From positions 1 through 34,205 of the forward strand of contig CAYOXD010000018.1 of the NCBI GenBank assembly GCA_964407825.1: DNA of 34,205 nt. Direction: 5' to 3'. This document shows positions 1 to 7,800 of the stretch, one piece after another. A program made the position numbers and the translations under genes. The stretch is from CAYOXD01 sp964407825. Lineage in GTDB: Bacteria > Desulfobacterota > Desulfobacteria > Desulfobacterales > JAFDDL01. The notes under the pieces are model-generated. The model ran no database searches. It worked only from the letters and a program-made list of their open reading frames with translations, and was not told where the DNA came from. Each line of letters starts with the position of its first letter. Positions within the stretch are counted from its first letter, which is position 1.

Positions 1-729
1 CTGAAGAAGCTCACCTCGCTGGCGGAAAGCATGGGGGTCGATCTCTCACCGGTGACTCCGGCGCCGAAGGCGGCGGGCAGCACGGGCCGGATAAAGGAGA
101 TCATCGATACGATCATCTCGCAGCGTTCCCGGGGCAACGCCACCATCGCCAAGAGCCTGAAGGCCAAGTTCATGCTCAAGGGCCTCGACCCGGATGCCTA
201 TACGGCGGATACGCCCGATGACCCGGCCGTTCTGAAGAAGCTTACCTCCCTGGCCGAAAGCATGGGGGTGTCCGTCTCACCGCCGGCTGCGAAAGCCGCG
301 GGCAGCACCGGACGGGTGAAACATCTCATCGATACGATCATTTCAGAGCGATCCAAGGGCAATCCGGCGATTGCCAAGAGCCTGAAGACCAAGTTCATGC
401 TCAAGGGGCTCAACCCGGACGCCTATACGGCGAATACACCCGATGACCCGGCGGTGTTGAAGAAGCTCACCTCCCTGGCGAGCAGCATGGGGATTTCCGT
501 TTCACCACCGGCTCCGGAACCCGTCCAGAGTACCGGAAGAACCAAGCACCTGATAGATACCATCATATTGCAACGATCCAAGGGCAACCCGGCCATTGCC
601 AAGAGTCTGAAGACCAAGTTCATGCTCAAGGGCCTGAATCCGGATGCCTATTCGGCCAATACGCCCGATGACTCTGCCGTCATCAACAAGCTGATGGGAT
701 TGGCCAATACGTTGAATATCCACCTTTGA
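1..729 (+). CDS. Tandem 75-residue repeat protein, 5' end outside window
   Basis: The reading frame is open from the first base, so the true start lies upstream; the first internal ATG is at 31. The visible part is almost wholly a tandem repeat. Three units begin with STGR at 79, 304 and 529, each about 75 residues (225 bp) with the last cut short by the stop, and the tail of an earlier unit occupies bases 1-78. Each unit carries an IDTII helix, a conserved AKSLKxKFMLKGLxPDAY core, a TPDDPAV turn and a KKLTSLA helix, then a Pro/Ala-rich linker ending SPP. No signal peptide, membrane segment or catalytic motif is seen in this part. I do not recognise the family. The regular helical units joined by Pro-rich linkers suggest a repeated binding module, possibly the C-terminal tail of a larger protein. 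The coding call is firm; the function is unknown. Confidence 0.85.
   Translation: MKKLTSLAESMGVDLSPVTPAPKAAGSTGRIKEIIDTIISQRSRGNATIAKSLKAKFMLKGLDPDAYTADTPDDPAVLKKLTSLAESMGVSVSPPAAKAAGSTGRVKHLIDTIISERSKGNPAIAKSLKTKFMLKGLNPDAYTANTPDDPAVLKKLTSLASSMGISVSPPAPEPVQSTGRTKHLIDTIILQRSKGNPAIAKSLKTKFMLKGLNPDAYSANTPDDSAVINKLMGLANTLNIHL
79..726 (+). repeat. Three in-frame 225-bp tandem repeats
   Basis: Units start at 79, 304 and 529. They are strongly similar at both DNA and protein level; units two and three are closest, sharing the segment KGNPAIAKSLKTKFMLKGLN. The period is an exact multiple of three, so copy number can change without breaking the frame. The last unit has drifted most towards its C-terminus. 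Confidence 0.9.
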
Positions 730-982
730 TGCGCGAATAAAGGTGTGAACGGCAGATGATCAGAGGCCGACTCTGGATCAAGCCCCCGGCGTATATCTTT
801 TTTATCGTGGCCGGATATTCCACGGCCATCTCTCTTATCAGCTCCCGCTTGATCACCAGGACCCCCCTAATTTCACGCGCTCCTTTGCCGCCGGGCATAG
901 GGTGGAGATGGAAGGCCCTTGACGTCAGGGGCCATTTTACTCTATCAATGCACCGGGGCAAACAATCCACAGGGGAGGGGCT
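730..982. other. Intergenic gap without a supported gene
   Basis: Open frames exist here on both strands (756-1040 plus; 683-997 minus), but neither shows a recognisable domain and both overlap real genes. A strong ribosome binding site (AGGGGAGGGG) near 970 belongs to the LysM gene that follows. I see no convincing promoter or terminator. Confidence 0.4.
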
Positions 983-1720
983 ATGGAAGATATCCAATCA
1001 GGGGGAAAATCCGGTGGACCGGATGGGCGAGACGGCATGATCCATGGCAGCAATTCCGATGAAGGATCCGCTGATGAGCGGGAGCTGGCGGAAGAATATT
1101 TTCATGAGATGCAATACTCCCCCTTCAAAAGGCAATCGTCTCTGGGGGATTCCGTTTCCAGATTGCTGGTCCGATCCAATGTTCCCCTCATGATCATTCT
1201 GGCGGGCGTCGTGGTCCTCATCCTGCTGACGCTGTTCTTTTCTCATGGCAGGAGAGCAACCCCTTCCGGACCGGATCTATCGGGTCTGGAAGCCCGGATG
1301 AGCCAACTGGATAGCAGGGTTTCCCGGCTCGAGGGCTTCATGGAAAAGGCGGGGAAGGCCGAAACCCAGGGTGACCGACAATACGAGCAGCTGAAGGACC
1401 GCCTGGACAACCTGGAGGCCTCCCTTTCTCAGCAGATGGACAAGCAGCTGAACCGGAAGGTCGACGAAGTTCTGGCCCAGAAGGCCAGGACCGTTGCTCC
1501 CCGAACCGCCTCGCAGGCAGCGGCCCGAAAAAAGGCGTCTTCCAAGACCTCCCGCAAGCCGGCCGCCACCGCCGCCCGCTACCATACGGTTCGGAAGGGG
1601 GATACCCTCTACAGCATCAGCCGAAAGCACGGTTTGACGGTGGCGCGGCTCAGAGTGCTCAACCATCTTCATGCAGGCACGCCGATTCTACCGGGACAGC
1701 GGCTGCTCCTCGGCCGGTAA
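983..1720 (+). CDS. Membrane-anchored coiled-coil LysM-domain protein
   Basis: This 245-residue protein has an acidic cytoplasmic N-terminus, one transmembrane helix at about residues 70-88 (IILAGVVVLILLTLFF), a coiled-coil stretch at about 97-160 with regular Leu spacing, a Lys/Ala/Ser-rich linker, and a C-terminal LysM domain at about 200-244 (YHTVRKGDTLYSISRKHG, ending PGQRLLL). LysM domains bind the glycan chains of peptidoglycan, so the protein probably sits in the inner membrane and reaches the cell wall through the coiled coil. The ATG at 983 has an ideal purine-rich ribosome binding site just upstream. No hydrolase or peptidase domain is present, so a structural or scaffolding role is more likely than lysis. 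It is the only gene in its apparent transcription unit. Confidence 0.85.
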   Translation: MEDIQSGGKSGGPDGRDGMIHGSNSDEGSADERELAEEYFHEMQYSPFKRQSSLGDSVSRLLVRSNVPLMIILAGVVVLILLTLFFSHGRRATPSGPDLSGLEARMSQLDSRVSRLEGFMEKAGKAETQGDRQYEQLKDRLDNLEASLSQQMDKQLNRKVDEVLAQKARTVAPRTASQAAARKKASSKTSRKPAATAARYHTVRKGDTLYSISRKHGLTVARLRVLNHLHAGTPILPGQRLLLGR

Positions 1721-1836
1721 TAGAAGGGCCGCCCGGGATTTCAACGGCCCCGGGTCTGTCCTTGCCGCTTTCCGCCCGCCTGGTTTTCCTTGGCAGGACC
1801 TGCGACGGATGATCGGTTAGGGGGCAGAGGTTTCCA

Positions 1837-3021
1837 TTACAGCTTTTCGACTGCGAGTGCGATTCCCTGACCGCCCCCTATGCAAAGGGTCACCATGCCG
1901 CGCTCCAACCGGTCGCGTTGCATCGAATGCAGGAGCCGTGTGGTCAGGATCGCACCGGTTGCACCGATGGGGTGCCCATGGGCGATCGCTCCGCCATCGA
2001 TATTTACGACTTCCTCGGCAAACCCCAACTCACGAAGGCAGACCAGCGTAATGACCGCAAAAGCCTCATTGATTTCAATACTTTGTACATCTGACACTTT
2101 CCAGTGTGCCCGTTCCAGGGCCAATCGCACGGCCGGAATGGGACCCAGACCGAACATTCCGGGTTCTACGGCGGCGATCCCATATGAAACGAGGCGTGCC
2201 AATGGTTCGAGCCCGTGACTTTCCGCAAAACGGCGCTCGGCCACGACCATGGCGGCGGCACCACTGTTCAGCCCCGGCGCGTTCCCTGCCGTGATCGTGC
2301 CATCCTTGCGATAGGCGGGTCTCAGCCTGGCGAGTGCCTCGAGGGTTGTATCGGGACGGTTGTGTTCATCCTGCTCGAAAATCACCGTCCCCTTGCGCCT
2401 CGGCACCTCGATGGGCACGATCTCAGTCTTGAACAGGCCCTGTGCCTGCGCGGTGCTGAAACGTTGCTGCGAGCGCGCCGCCCATCGATCCTGATCGGTA
2501 CGCGTAACGTTGTAACGGGAAACCAGATCCTCCGTGTGCCAGCCGGCGTGCTTTCCGCTGAAGGCGTCGTTCAGGCCATCGCTCAGCATGCAGTCGTATA
2601 GCTGTGCATCGCCCATGCGGTAGCCCCAGCGGCCGCGGGCCACTAGGTAGGGTGCCCGGTCCATGTTTTCCATGCCGCCGGCGATGGCGCAACGTACATT
2701 GCCGGCGACAATTTCGAGGGCGGCACTGACGATGGCCTGGGCGCCGGAGCCGCAGACGCGATTGACGGTCATCGCCGGAACGCTCACCGGCAGGCCGCCG
2801 CCGATCGAGGCTTGCCGAGCTGGATTCATCCTTGTTCCGGCCTGGACCACATTGCCCATGACCACGGTATCGATCGTTTCCGGGGCCAGCTTCGAACGCC
2901 TCAGGGTCTCGCGAATGACCTCGGCCCCCAGATCCGGTGCCGGGATTTCCTTGAGCGACCCGCCAAAGGTTCCGATTGCGGTGCGAACCGCATTACATAG
3001 AACCACTTCCGCTTGGGACAT
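1837..3021 (-). CDS. Thiolase (acetyl-CoA C-acyltransferase)
   Basis: At 394 residues this is a full-length type II thiolase. The nucleophilic cysteine lies in VNRVCGSGAQAI (about residue 90), the NEAFA motif in EINEAFAV, the catalytic histidine in AHGHPIGATGA (about 350) and the second cysteine in CIGGGQG (about 378). It catalyses CoA-dependent cleavage of 3-ketoacyl-CoA or condensation of two acyl-CoAs; sequence alone does not settle direction or chain length. I place the start at the ATG at 3021 because AAAGGAGG lies about seven bases upstream; an in-frame TTG at 3027 sits too close to that site. The adjacent remains of a short-chain dehydrogenase suggest the locus once held a second acyl-CoA or ketone-handling enzyme. 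Family assignment is very secure; substrate is not. Confidence 0.93.
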   Translation of the reverse strand: MSQAEVVLCNAVRTAIGTFGGSLKEIPAPDLGAEVIRETLRRSKLAPETIDTVVMGNVVQAGTRMNPARQASIGGGLPVSVPAMTVNRVCGSGAQAIVSAALEIVAGNVRCAIAGGMENMDRAPYLVARGRWGYRMGDAQLYDCMLSDGLNDAFSGKHAGWHTEDLVSRYNVTRTDQDRWAARSQQRFSTAQAQGLFKTEIVPIEVPRRKGTVIFEQDEHNRPDTTLEALARLRPAYRKDGTITAGNAPGLNSGAAAMVVAERRFAESHGLEPLARLVSYGIAAVEPGMFGLGPIPAVRLALERAHWKVSDVQSIEINEAFAVITLVCLRELGFAEEVVNIDGGAIAHGHPIGATGAILTTRLLHSMQRDRLERGMVTLCIGGGQGIALAVEKL

Positions 3022-3214
3022 GATCAACCTCCTTTATCAGCATAAAAAGTATCATCGCCTCCCCGGCCCGACAAACGGTTGTGGCAAATATCGCTAAACT
3101 CATTTTGTTTCGGATGGTTATTTTTGATTCGGGCTTTCAAGACCGGATCTCATTTTTCCTGCATGCCGGGTGCCTCGTTGAGTGGAAGCATCATCAGGGG
3201 TACTATACATTCAG

Positions 3215-3566
3215 GAACGTGATGTTGGCAAGGTTCATCGCCTGGCTCGTCACTACCTGGCCGGCATGCGATCGCGCAATTGGGGACGGATCGTCTTTGT
3301 TTCGAGCGAATCGGCCATCCGGATTCTCACCGAAATGATTCACTACGGTATGACCAAGACCGCCCAACTGGCGGTGGCACGCGGTCTTGCTGAAACCCTC
3401 GCAGGCACCGGGGTGACCGTTAACAGCGTGCTTCCGGGGCCGACGACCTCCGAGGGGGGCAGAGGAGGTGGCGGACATGATAGCCTATGTGTGCAGTGCC
3501 CGGGCCTCGGCAACCACGGGGGCGGCACTGAGGGTCGATGGCGGGGTCGTCCGGGCGATTGTATAA
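3215..3566 (+). pseudogene. Decayed short-chain dehydrogenase/reductase fragment
   Basis: Only the C-terminal half of an SDR remains, split over two frames. One frame reads RLARHYLAGM, then GRIVFVSSESA (the serine strand), HYGMTKTAQLAVARGLAE (the Tyr-x-x-x-Lys catalytic motif) and VTVNSVLPGPT. The next frame, from 3459, reads EEVADMIAYVC and then TTGAALRVDGGVV, the typical SDR C-terminus, stopping at 3566. Between PGPT and EEVA the usual 30-40 residue substrate loop is absent, and the Rossmann GxxxGxG half is missing upstream. This indicates at least one deletion plus a frameshift. It lies head to head with the thiolase gene. No product with activity is expected. Confidence 0.8.
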
Positions 3567-3916
3567 CCTGCTGATATGGCGGCAGTAGAGAGCAGGCCTG
3601 GGAAAATGGTAATTGACCTGTGCCGGCACGTTTGCTACGCTCATTCTGATGATTTCAAGCTGATCTTCTTGGCATGGCTATAGGGAGGAAAATGTACTGT
3701 CACATCACGACGACCGATGCCGCATCCCAATGGTGTAATCTCGAAGACCCTATCTGTACCGTATTGCTTGGGCATGTATCGGTCCCCTCAGGTTCGCTTT
3801 CGGCCTTACCGAATGACAGGGGCCTTGGACCTCAACCCTTGACGCTTCAATCCCGTCAGCTCATCCCCAGCCGGTGACGGCGTTGGGGAAAGAGTATCAA
3901 ACACAACATCGAACTT
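3567..3916. other. Upstream region of the cyo operon, no gene supported
   Basis: About 350 bases separate the SDR remnant from cyoA. A 67-codon open frame at 3674-3877 has no recognisable content. The stretch directly before cyoA lacks a good Shine-Dalgarno at normal distance: GGGGAAAGAG lies about 16 bases upstream of the ATG. One possible promoter is listed separately. Confidence 0.4.
3613..3641 (+). promoter_or_regulatory. Possible sigma-70 promoter upstream of cyoA
   Basis: TTGACC at 3613-3618 is followed after exactly 17 bases by TACGCT at 3636-3641. The -35 matches five of six consensus bases; the -10 is weaker. Transcription from here would give a leader of about 270 bases before cyoA. 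This is a pattern match only. Confidence 0.25.
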
Positions 3917-4840
3917 ATGAAGAGTAAAAGATATCTGCTTATTATCGGATTATTGATGTTATCGGGGGCAGTTTTCCTTGGAGGCTGCAGCGATCTCGTT
4001 CTGCTCCATCCCAAAGGCCCTGTGGGGCATTCGGAGCGGTTCGTCATCCTGGTCTCCATCGTGCTCATGCTGCTGGTCGTTATTCCCGTTTCCGTCATGA
4101 CCTACCTGTTTGCCTGGCGATACCGTTCCGGAAACAAACGGGCCATCTACATGCCGAAATGGAGCCATTCGGGAAAGATCGAACTGATGGTGTGGGTGAT
4201 TCCCATCATTATCGTGACACTGCTCAGCATTCTGCTCTGGAGGACCACCTTCAGTCTGGATCCTTACAAGCCCATACATACCGGCGCTGAACCGGTTCAT
4301 ATCCAGGTCGTTTCCCTTGACTGGAAATGGCTCTTCATTTATCCGAAGCAGGGAATTGCCACCGTCAACCAGCTGGTCTTACCGGCCGGGGTCCCCGTGA
4401 GCTTCAGGGTTACGTCCGCCACGGTCATGACATCCTTCTTCATCCCCGAACTCGGCAGCCAGATATACGCCATGGCCGGCATGCAGACCCGGTTGCATCT
4501 CATTGCTGGAGAACCGGGCGTCTATACCGGCCAGAACCAGCAATTCAGCGGACGCGGCTATGCGGAGATGACTTTCAAGGCGATTGCCGTTTCCAAAAGG
4601 AAGTTCGAGGCATGGGTCAAAAAGGCGAAACAATCCACAGAAAGGCTCGATATGGCCCGATATGCCAAAATTGCAGTGCCGAGTTCCAATTACCCGGTGA
4701 CGACCTTCTCTTCGGTCCAGCCCCGCCTGTTCGAAACTATTTTGGACCAATTCCGGGAACCTGGGAGAAACCATACCGGCCTCGTGAGGGGGGTGATCGA
4801 CTCTCCACGAGCAAACATCGGCGGTTCCGGGGGTAAGTGA
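3917..4840 (+). CDS. cyoA: Cytochrome bo3-type quinol oxidase subunit II
   Basis: This 307-residue subunit begins with a lipoprotein signal ending LGGC, so the mature N-terminus is probably a lipidated cysteine on the outer face of the inner membrane. Two transmembrane helices follow (about 42-66 and 88-110), then the periplasmic cupredoxin-like domain containing VVSLDWKWLFIYP and the C-terminal COX_ARM segment (KAIAVSKRKFEAW). The Cys-x-x-x-Cys and His ligands of a Cu-A centre are absent where a cytochrome c oxidase would have them; the region reads NQQFSGRGYAEM. The enzyme therefore takes electrons from quinol, as CyoA-type subunits do. It is the first gene of a tight five-gene operon, one base before cyoB. 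The ATG at 3917 is chosen because it gives the intact signal peptide, despite a weak ribosome binding site. Confidence 0.95.
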   Translation: MKSKRYLLIIGLLMLSGAVFLGGCSDLVLLHPKGPVGHSERFVILVSIVLMLLVVIPVSVMTYLFAWRYRSGNKRAIYMPKWSHSGKIELMVWVIPIIIVTLLSILLWRTTFSLDPYKPIHTGAEPVHIQVVSLDWKWLFIYPKQGIATVNQLVLPAGVPVSFRVTSATVMTSFFIPELGSQIYAMAGMQTRLHLIAGEPGVYTGQNQQFSGRGYAEMTFKAIAVSKRKFEAWVKKAKQSTERLDMARYAKIAVPSSNYPVTTFSSVQPRLFETILDQFREPGRNHTGLVRGVIDSPRANIGGSGGK

Positions 4841-4841
4841 T

Positions 4842-6854
4842 ATGCTAGGAAAGTTAAGCCTTTCGGCGGTGCCTTTCGGAGACCCCATCGTCATGGGCGC
4901 CGTTTACGGTTCGATTGTGTTGGCCTTCATCATTCTGGCCCTGATTACGTGGTTCCGTCAATGGCCCTACCTGTGGAAGGAGTGGCTGACCAGCGTCGAT
5001 CATAAACGGATCGGTATCATGTATATCATTCTGGCCATGGTCATGCTTCTGCGCGGTCTTTCTGACGCCATTTTGATGCGATCCCAGCAGGCGATCGCCT
5101 TCGGGGCCTCCCAGGGCTTCCTGACTGCCGGTCATTTCAACCAGATATTCAGCGCCCACGGAACGATCATGATCATTTTCGTCGCCATGCCGTTTCTGGT
5201 GGGGTTGATGAACATCGCCGTACCGCCCCAGATCGGGGCGCGGGATGTGGCCTTTCCCTTTCTCAACTCGGTGAGTTTGTGGATGACCACCGCCGCGGCC
5301 TTGCTGGTGATGGTGTCCCTGGGGGTGGGCGATTTTTCCAAGGCCGGGTGGTCCGGGTATGCGCCTCTGACAGAACTCCGGTACAGTCCCAGCACGGGCG
5401 TGGACTATTGGATATGGGGCTTCCAGATAGCAGGTATTGCATCGTTGATGACCGGTATCAACTTCTTCGTTACCATCCTGAAAATGCGTGCTCCGGGAAT
5501 GACCCTCATGCGCATGCCGGTTTTCGTCTGGACGACGCTTTGCACCAACATTCTCATGATTCTGGCCTTTCCCGTTCTAACCGTCGCCCTGGCCCTTCTG
5601 ACGCTGGATCGTTATCTGGGCATGCATTTTTTTACCAACGTGCTCGGCGGGAACATGATGATGTACACCAACCTGTTCTGGGTCTGGGGGCATCCGGAGG
5701 TGTATATTGTGATCCTGCCGGCCTTTGGCGTTTACTCGGAGGTGGTCGCCACCTTTTCCGGGAAGCCGCTCTTTGGCTATACATCCATGGTGTACGCCAC
5801 CATTGCCATTACGCTCCTGTCCTTTGTGGTGTGGCTGCACCATTTTTTCACCATGGGCGCTGGTGCGGACATCAACGCCTTTTTCGGTATCACGACCATG
5901 ATCATCGCCGTTCCCACCGGGGTAAAGATCTTCAACTGGATCTTCACCATGTATCGGGGGCGGGTCCGCTTCACCACCCCGATGCTCTGGACGCTGGGAT
6001 TCATCACCACCTTCTCCGTGGGCGGCGCGGCAGGTGTGTTGTTGGCATCGCCGCCGGCTGACTACGTGCTCCACAACAGCCTGTTCCTGATCGCGCACTT
6101 CCATACCATGCTCATCACCGGCGCGCTGTTCGGCTACTTTGCGGGATATACCTACTGGTTCCCCAAGGCCATGGGGTTTCCCCTGAACGAGAAGTGGGGA
6201 AGCGCAGCGTTTTTCTGCTGGTTCGTGGGCTTCTGCCTTGCCTTTGTGCCGCTGTATGTGCTGGGGTTTATGGGGATGCCCCGTCGCATGTACCATTACG
6301 ACAACCCTGCCTGGCACCCCTGGCTGGTCGTTGCCGCTGTCGGGCTTGCCGTGATCCTGCTGGGTGTCCTGTGCCAAGGGATTCAACTGGTTGTGAGCAT
6401 CCGGCAGCGCCATCGGACGCGGGATCTGACCGGCGACCCCTGGGGAGGCCGCACCCTGGAGTGGGCCATGGCCTCGCCGCCTCCTCCCTATAACTTTGCG
6501 GTAACGCCCGTCGTCGAAAATCTCGACGCCTTCCAGGACATGAAGGAGAGGGGCATCGCATACCAACAACCGAAACGGTACCGACCCATCCACATGCCGA
6601 AGAACACGGGTGCCGGATATGTGAACGGGGTTTTAGCCTTCCTGTTCGGATTCGCCATGGTCTGGTATATCTGGTGGCTGGCCGTGCTCTGCGTCCTGGG
6701 GATGGTGGTGATCCTGATCGGACGGGCATCCATCGATGAGCCGGAGTTCACCATACCCGCCCATGAAGTGGAAAAAATGGAGAAAAAACGTTTTATGCAG
6801 CTGGCGGCCGTAGAGCGTAAAGCACCGGGAACGCTGTCGCGGGAGGTGGCATGA
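4842..6854 (+). CDS. cyoB: Cytochrome bo3-type quinol oxidase subunit I
   Basis: This is the catalytic heme-copper subunit, 670 residues. It holds the low-spin heme, the high-spin heme and Cu-B, reduces O2 to water and pumps protons. Counting along the sequence, all key residues fall at the E. coli CyoB numbers: quinol site R71, D75, H98, Q101; low-spin heme ligands H106 and H421; Cu-B ligands H284, H333, H334; cross-linked Tyr288; high-spin heme ligand H419; D-channel N124, D135, N142 and E286; K-channel K362. Motifs such as WGHPEVYI and AHFHTML are intact. The gene follows cyoA after one base and overlaps cyoC by four (ATGA), which implies translational coupling. By family knowledge this is an A-type, proton-pumping oxidase and should be functional. 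Confidence 0.97.
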   Translation: MLGKLSLSAVPFGDPIVMGAVYGSIVLAFIILALITWFRQWPYLWKEWLTSVDHKRIGIMYIILAMVMLLRGLSDAILMRSQQAIAFGASQGFLTAGHFNQIFSAHGTIMIIFVAMPFLVGLMNIAVPPQIGARDVAFPFLNSVSLWMTTAAALLVMVSLGVGDFSKAGWSGYAPLTELRYSPSTGVDYWIWGFQIAGIASLMTGINFFVTILKMRAPGMTLMRMPVFVWTTLCTNILMILAFPVLTVALALLTLDRYLGMHFFTNVLGGNMMMYTNLFWVWGHPEVYIVILPAFGVYSEVVATFSGKPLFGYTSMVYATIAITLLSFVVWLHHFFTMGAGADINAFFGITTMIIAVPTGVKIFNWIFTMYRGRVRFTTPMLWTLGFITTFSVGGAAGVLLASPPADYVLHNSLFLIAHFHTMLITGALFGYFAGYTYWFPKAMGFPLNEKWGSAAFFCWFVGFCLAFVPLYVLGFMGMPRRMYHYDNPAWHPWLVVAAVGLAVILLGVLCQGIQLVVSIRQRHRTRDLTGDPWGGRTLEWAMASPPPPYNFAVTPVVENLDAFQDMKERGIAYQQPKRYRPIHMPKNTGAGYVNGVLAFLFGFAMVWYIWWLAVLCVLGMVVILIGRASIDEPEFTIPAHEVEKMEKKRFMQLAAVERKAPGTLSREVA

Positions 6855-7465
6855 CAACGGAAACTGCAACCATCGGCGTCGTTTCCCATGGCGAATTCGA
6901 ACATCCGGACCCCATCTCGAATCAGGTCTTCGGTTTCTGGATTTACATCCTGAGCGACCTCGTCCTGTTTTCGACGATCTTTGCGGCCTTTGCGGTGGTG
7001 GGGCACCACTATGCCGGCGGCCCCACCGGCAAGGACCTGTTCAATCTGCCCTATACGCTCGGTGAGACCCTGTTCCTCCTGTTCAGCAGCGCCACCTATG
7101 GCTTGGCCATGCTGGCCATGGAGGGGAACAGACGGAATCTGGTGCTGGTATGGCTTCTGGTCACCTTTCTTTTTGGCCTCGGATTCATCACCATGGAGGT
7201 CTCTGAGTTTTATCACCTCATTCGCGCAGGCGATGGACCGAGCCGTAGCGCTTTTCTGTCGGCCTTCTTCACTCTGGTGGGCACCCACGGCGCCCACGTT
7301 TCCACGGGCCTGCTCTGGATGGCGGTCATGATGGTCCAGGTGGTCACGAAGGATCTGACCCCGGCGGTTCAGTCCCGGCTGATACGCCTGAGTATCTTCT
7401 GGCATTTTCTGGATATCATCTGGGTGGGGGTGTTTACTGTAGTGTATTTGATGGGGGTAATATAA
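6851..7465 (+). CDS. cyoC: Cytochrome bo3-type quinol oxidase subunit III
   Basis: At 204 residues it matches the usual CyoC length. Five hydrophobic helices are visible, including VFGFWIYILSDLVLFSTIFA near the N-terminus and WHFLDIIWVGVFTVVYLMGV at the end. The GTHGAHV motif, conserved in subunit III, is present at about residues 153-159. The subunit stabilises the CyoB core. Its ATG overlaps the cyoB stop by four bases, and its stop is directly followed by the cyoD start. Confidence 0.95.
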   Translation: MTTETATIGVVSHGEFEHPDPISNQVFGFWIYILSDLVLFSTIFAAFAVVGHHYAGGPTGKDLFNLPYTLGETLFLLFSSATYGLAMLAMEGNRRNLVLVWLLVTFLFGLGFITMEVSEFYHLIRAGDGPSRSAFLSAFFTLVGTHGAHVSTGLLWMAVMMVQVVTKDLTPAVQSRLIRLSIFWHFLDIIWVGVFTVVYLMGVI

Positions 7466-7798
7466 GTGGACCAGACACCCATGGAGCGCGCAGGTGCCGG
7501 TAAGGCAAGCTTAAAGGCCTATGCCGCTGGTTTTTTCTATTCGATCGCCCTGACAGAGATCGCCTTCTGGATGGTGATGCATGGCGAGCGGACGCTGCCT
7601 CGCTGGGTCGTTGTGGGCGGGATTTTCCTCGCGGCTGTAGTCCAGATCCTGATTCACCTGCATTACTTTCTGCACCTGGACCGCTCCTCCACGGTGCGGT
7701 GGAATGTGTTGGCCCTGGTGTTTACCGTGCTGATCATCACCATTTTTATCGGGGGGACGCTCTGGATCATGTCCAACCTGCATTACCGCATGATGTGA
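7466..7798 (+). CDS. cyoD: Cytochrome bo3-type quinol oxidase subunit IV
   Basis: This is a 110-residue, three-helix protein, the standard CyoD size, with the diagnostic IHLHYFLHLD motif at about residues 63-72. CyoD assists assembly of the Cu-B site and association of subunits I and III in characterised enzymes. The start is GTG at 7466, immediately after the cyoC stop with no spacer, so translation is probably coupled to cyoC. Its stop is two bases from cyoE. Confidence 0.94.
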   Translation: MDQTPMERAGAGKASLKAYAAGFFYSIALTEIAFWMVMHGERTLPRWVVVGGIFLAAVVQILIHLHYFLHLDRSSTVRWNVLALVFTVLIITIFIGGTLWIMSNLHYRMM

Positions 7799-7800
7799 CC

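Noticed and set aside
79..726. CRISPR-like regular repetition
   Set aside because: The period is 225 bp and the repeats are coding and in frame; there are no short palindromic repeats with unique spacers.
683..997. 104-codon minus-strand frame between the repeat protein and the LysM gene
   Set aside because: No recognisable motif, overlap with both real genes at its ends, and no ribosome binding site.
1724..1760. Possible terminator after the LysM gene (GGGCCG/CGGCCC)
   Set aside because: The stem is short with alternative pairings and no T run follows.
5577..6593. 338-codon minus-strand open frame
   Set aside because: It lies wholly within cyoB, is His/Gly-rich antisense sequence and has no domain pattern.
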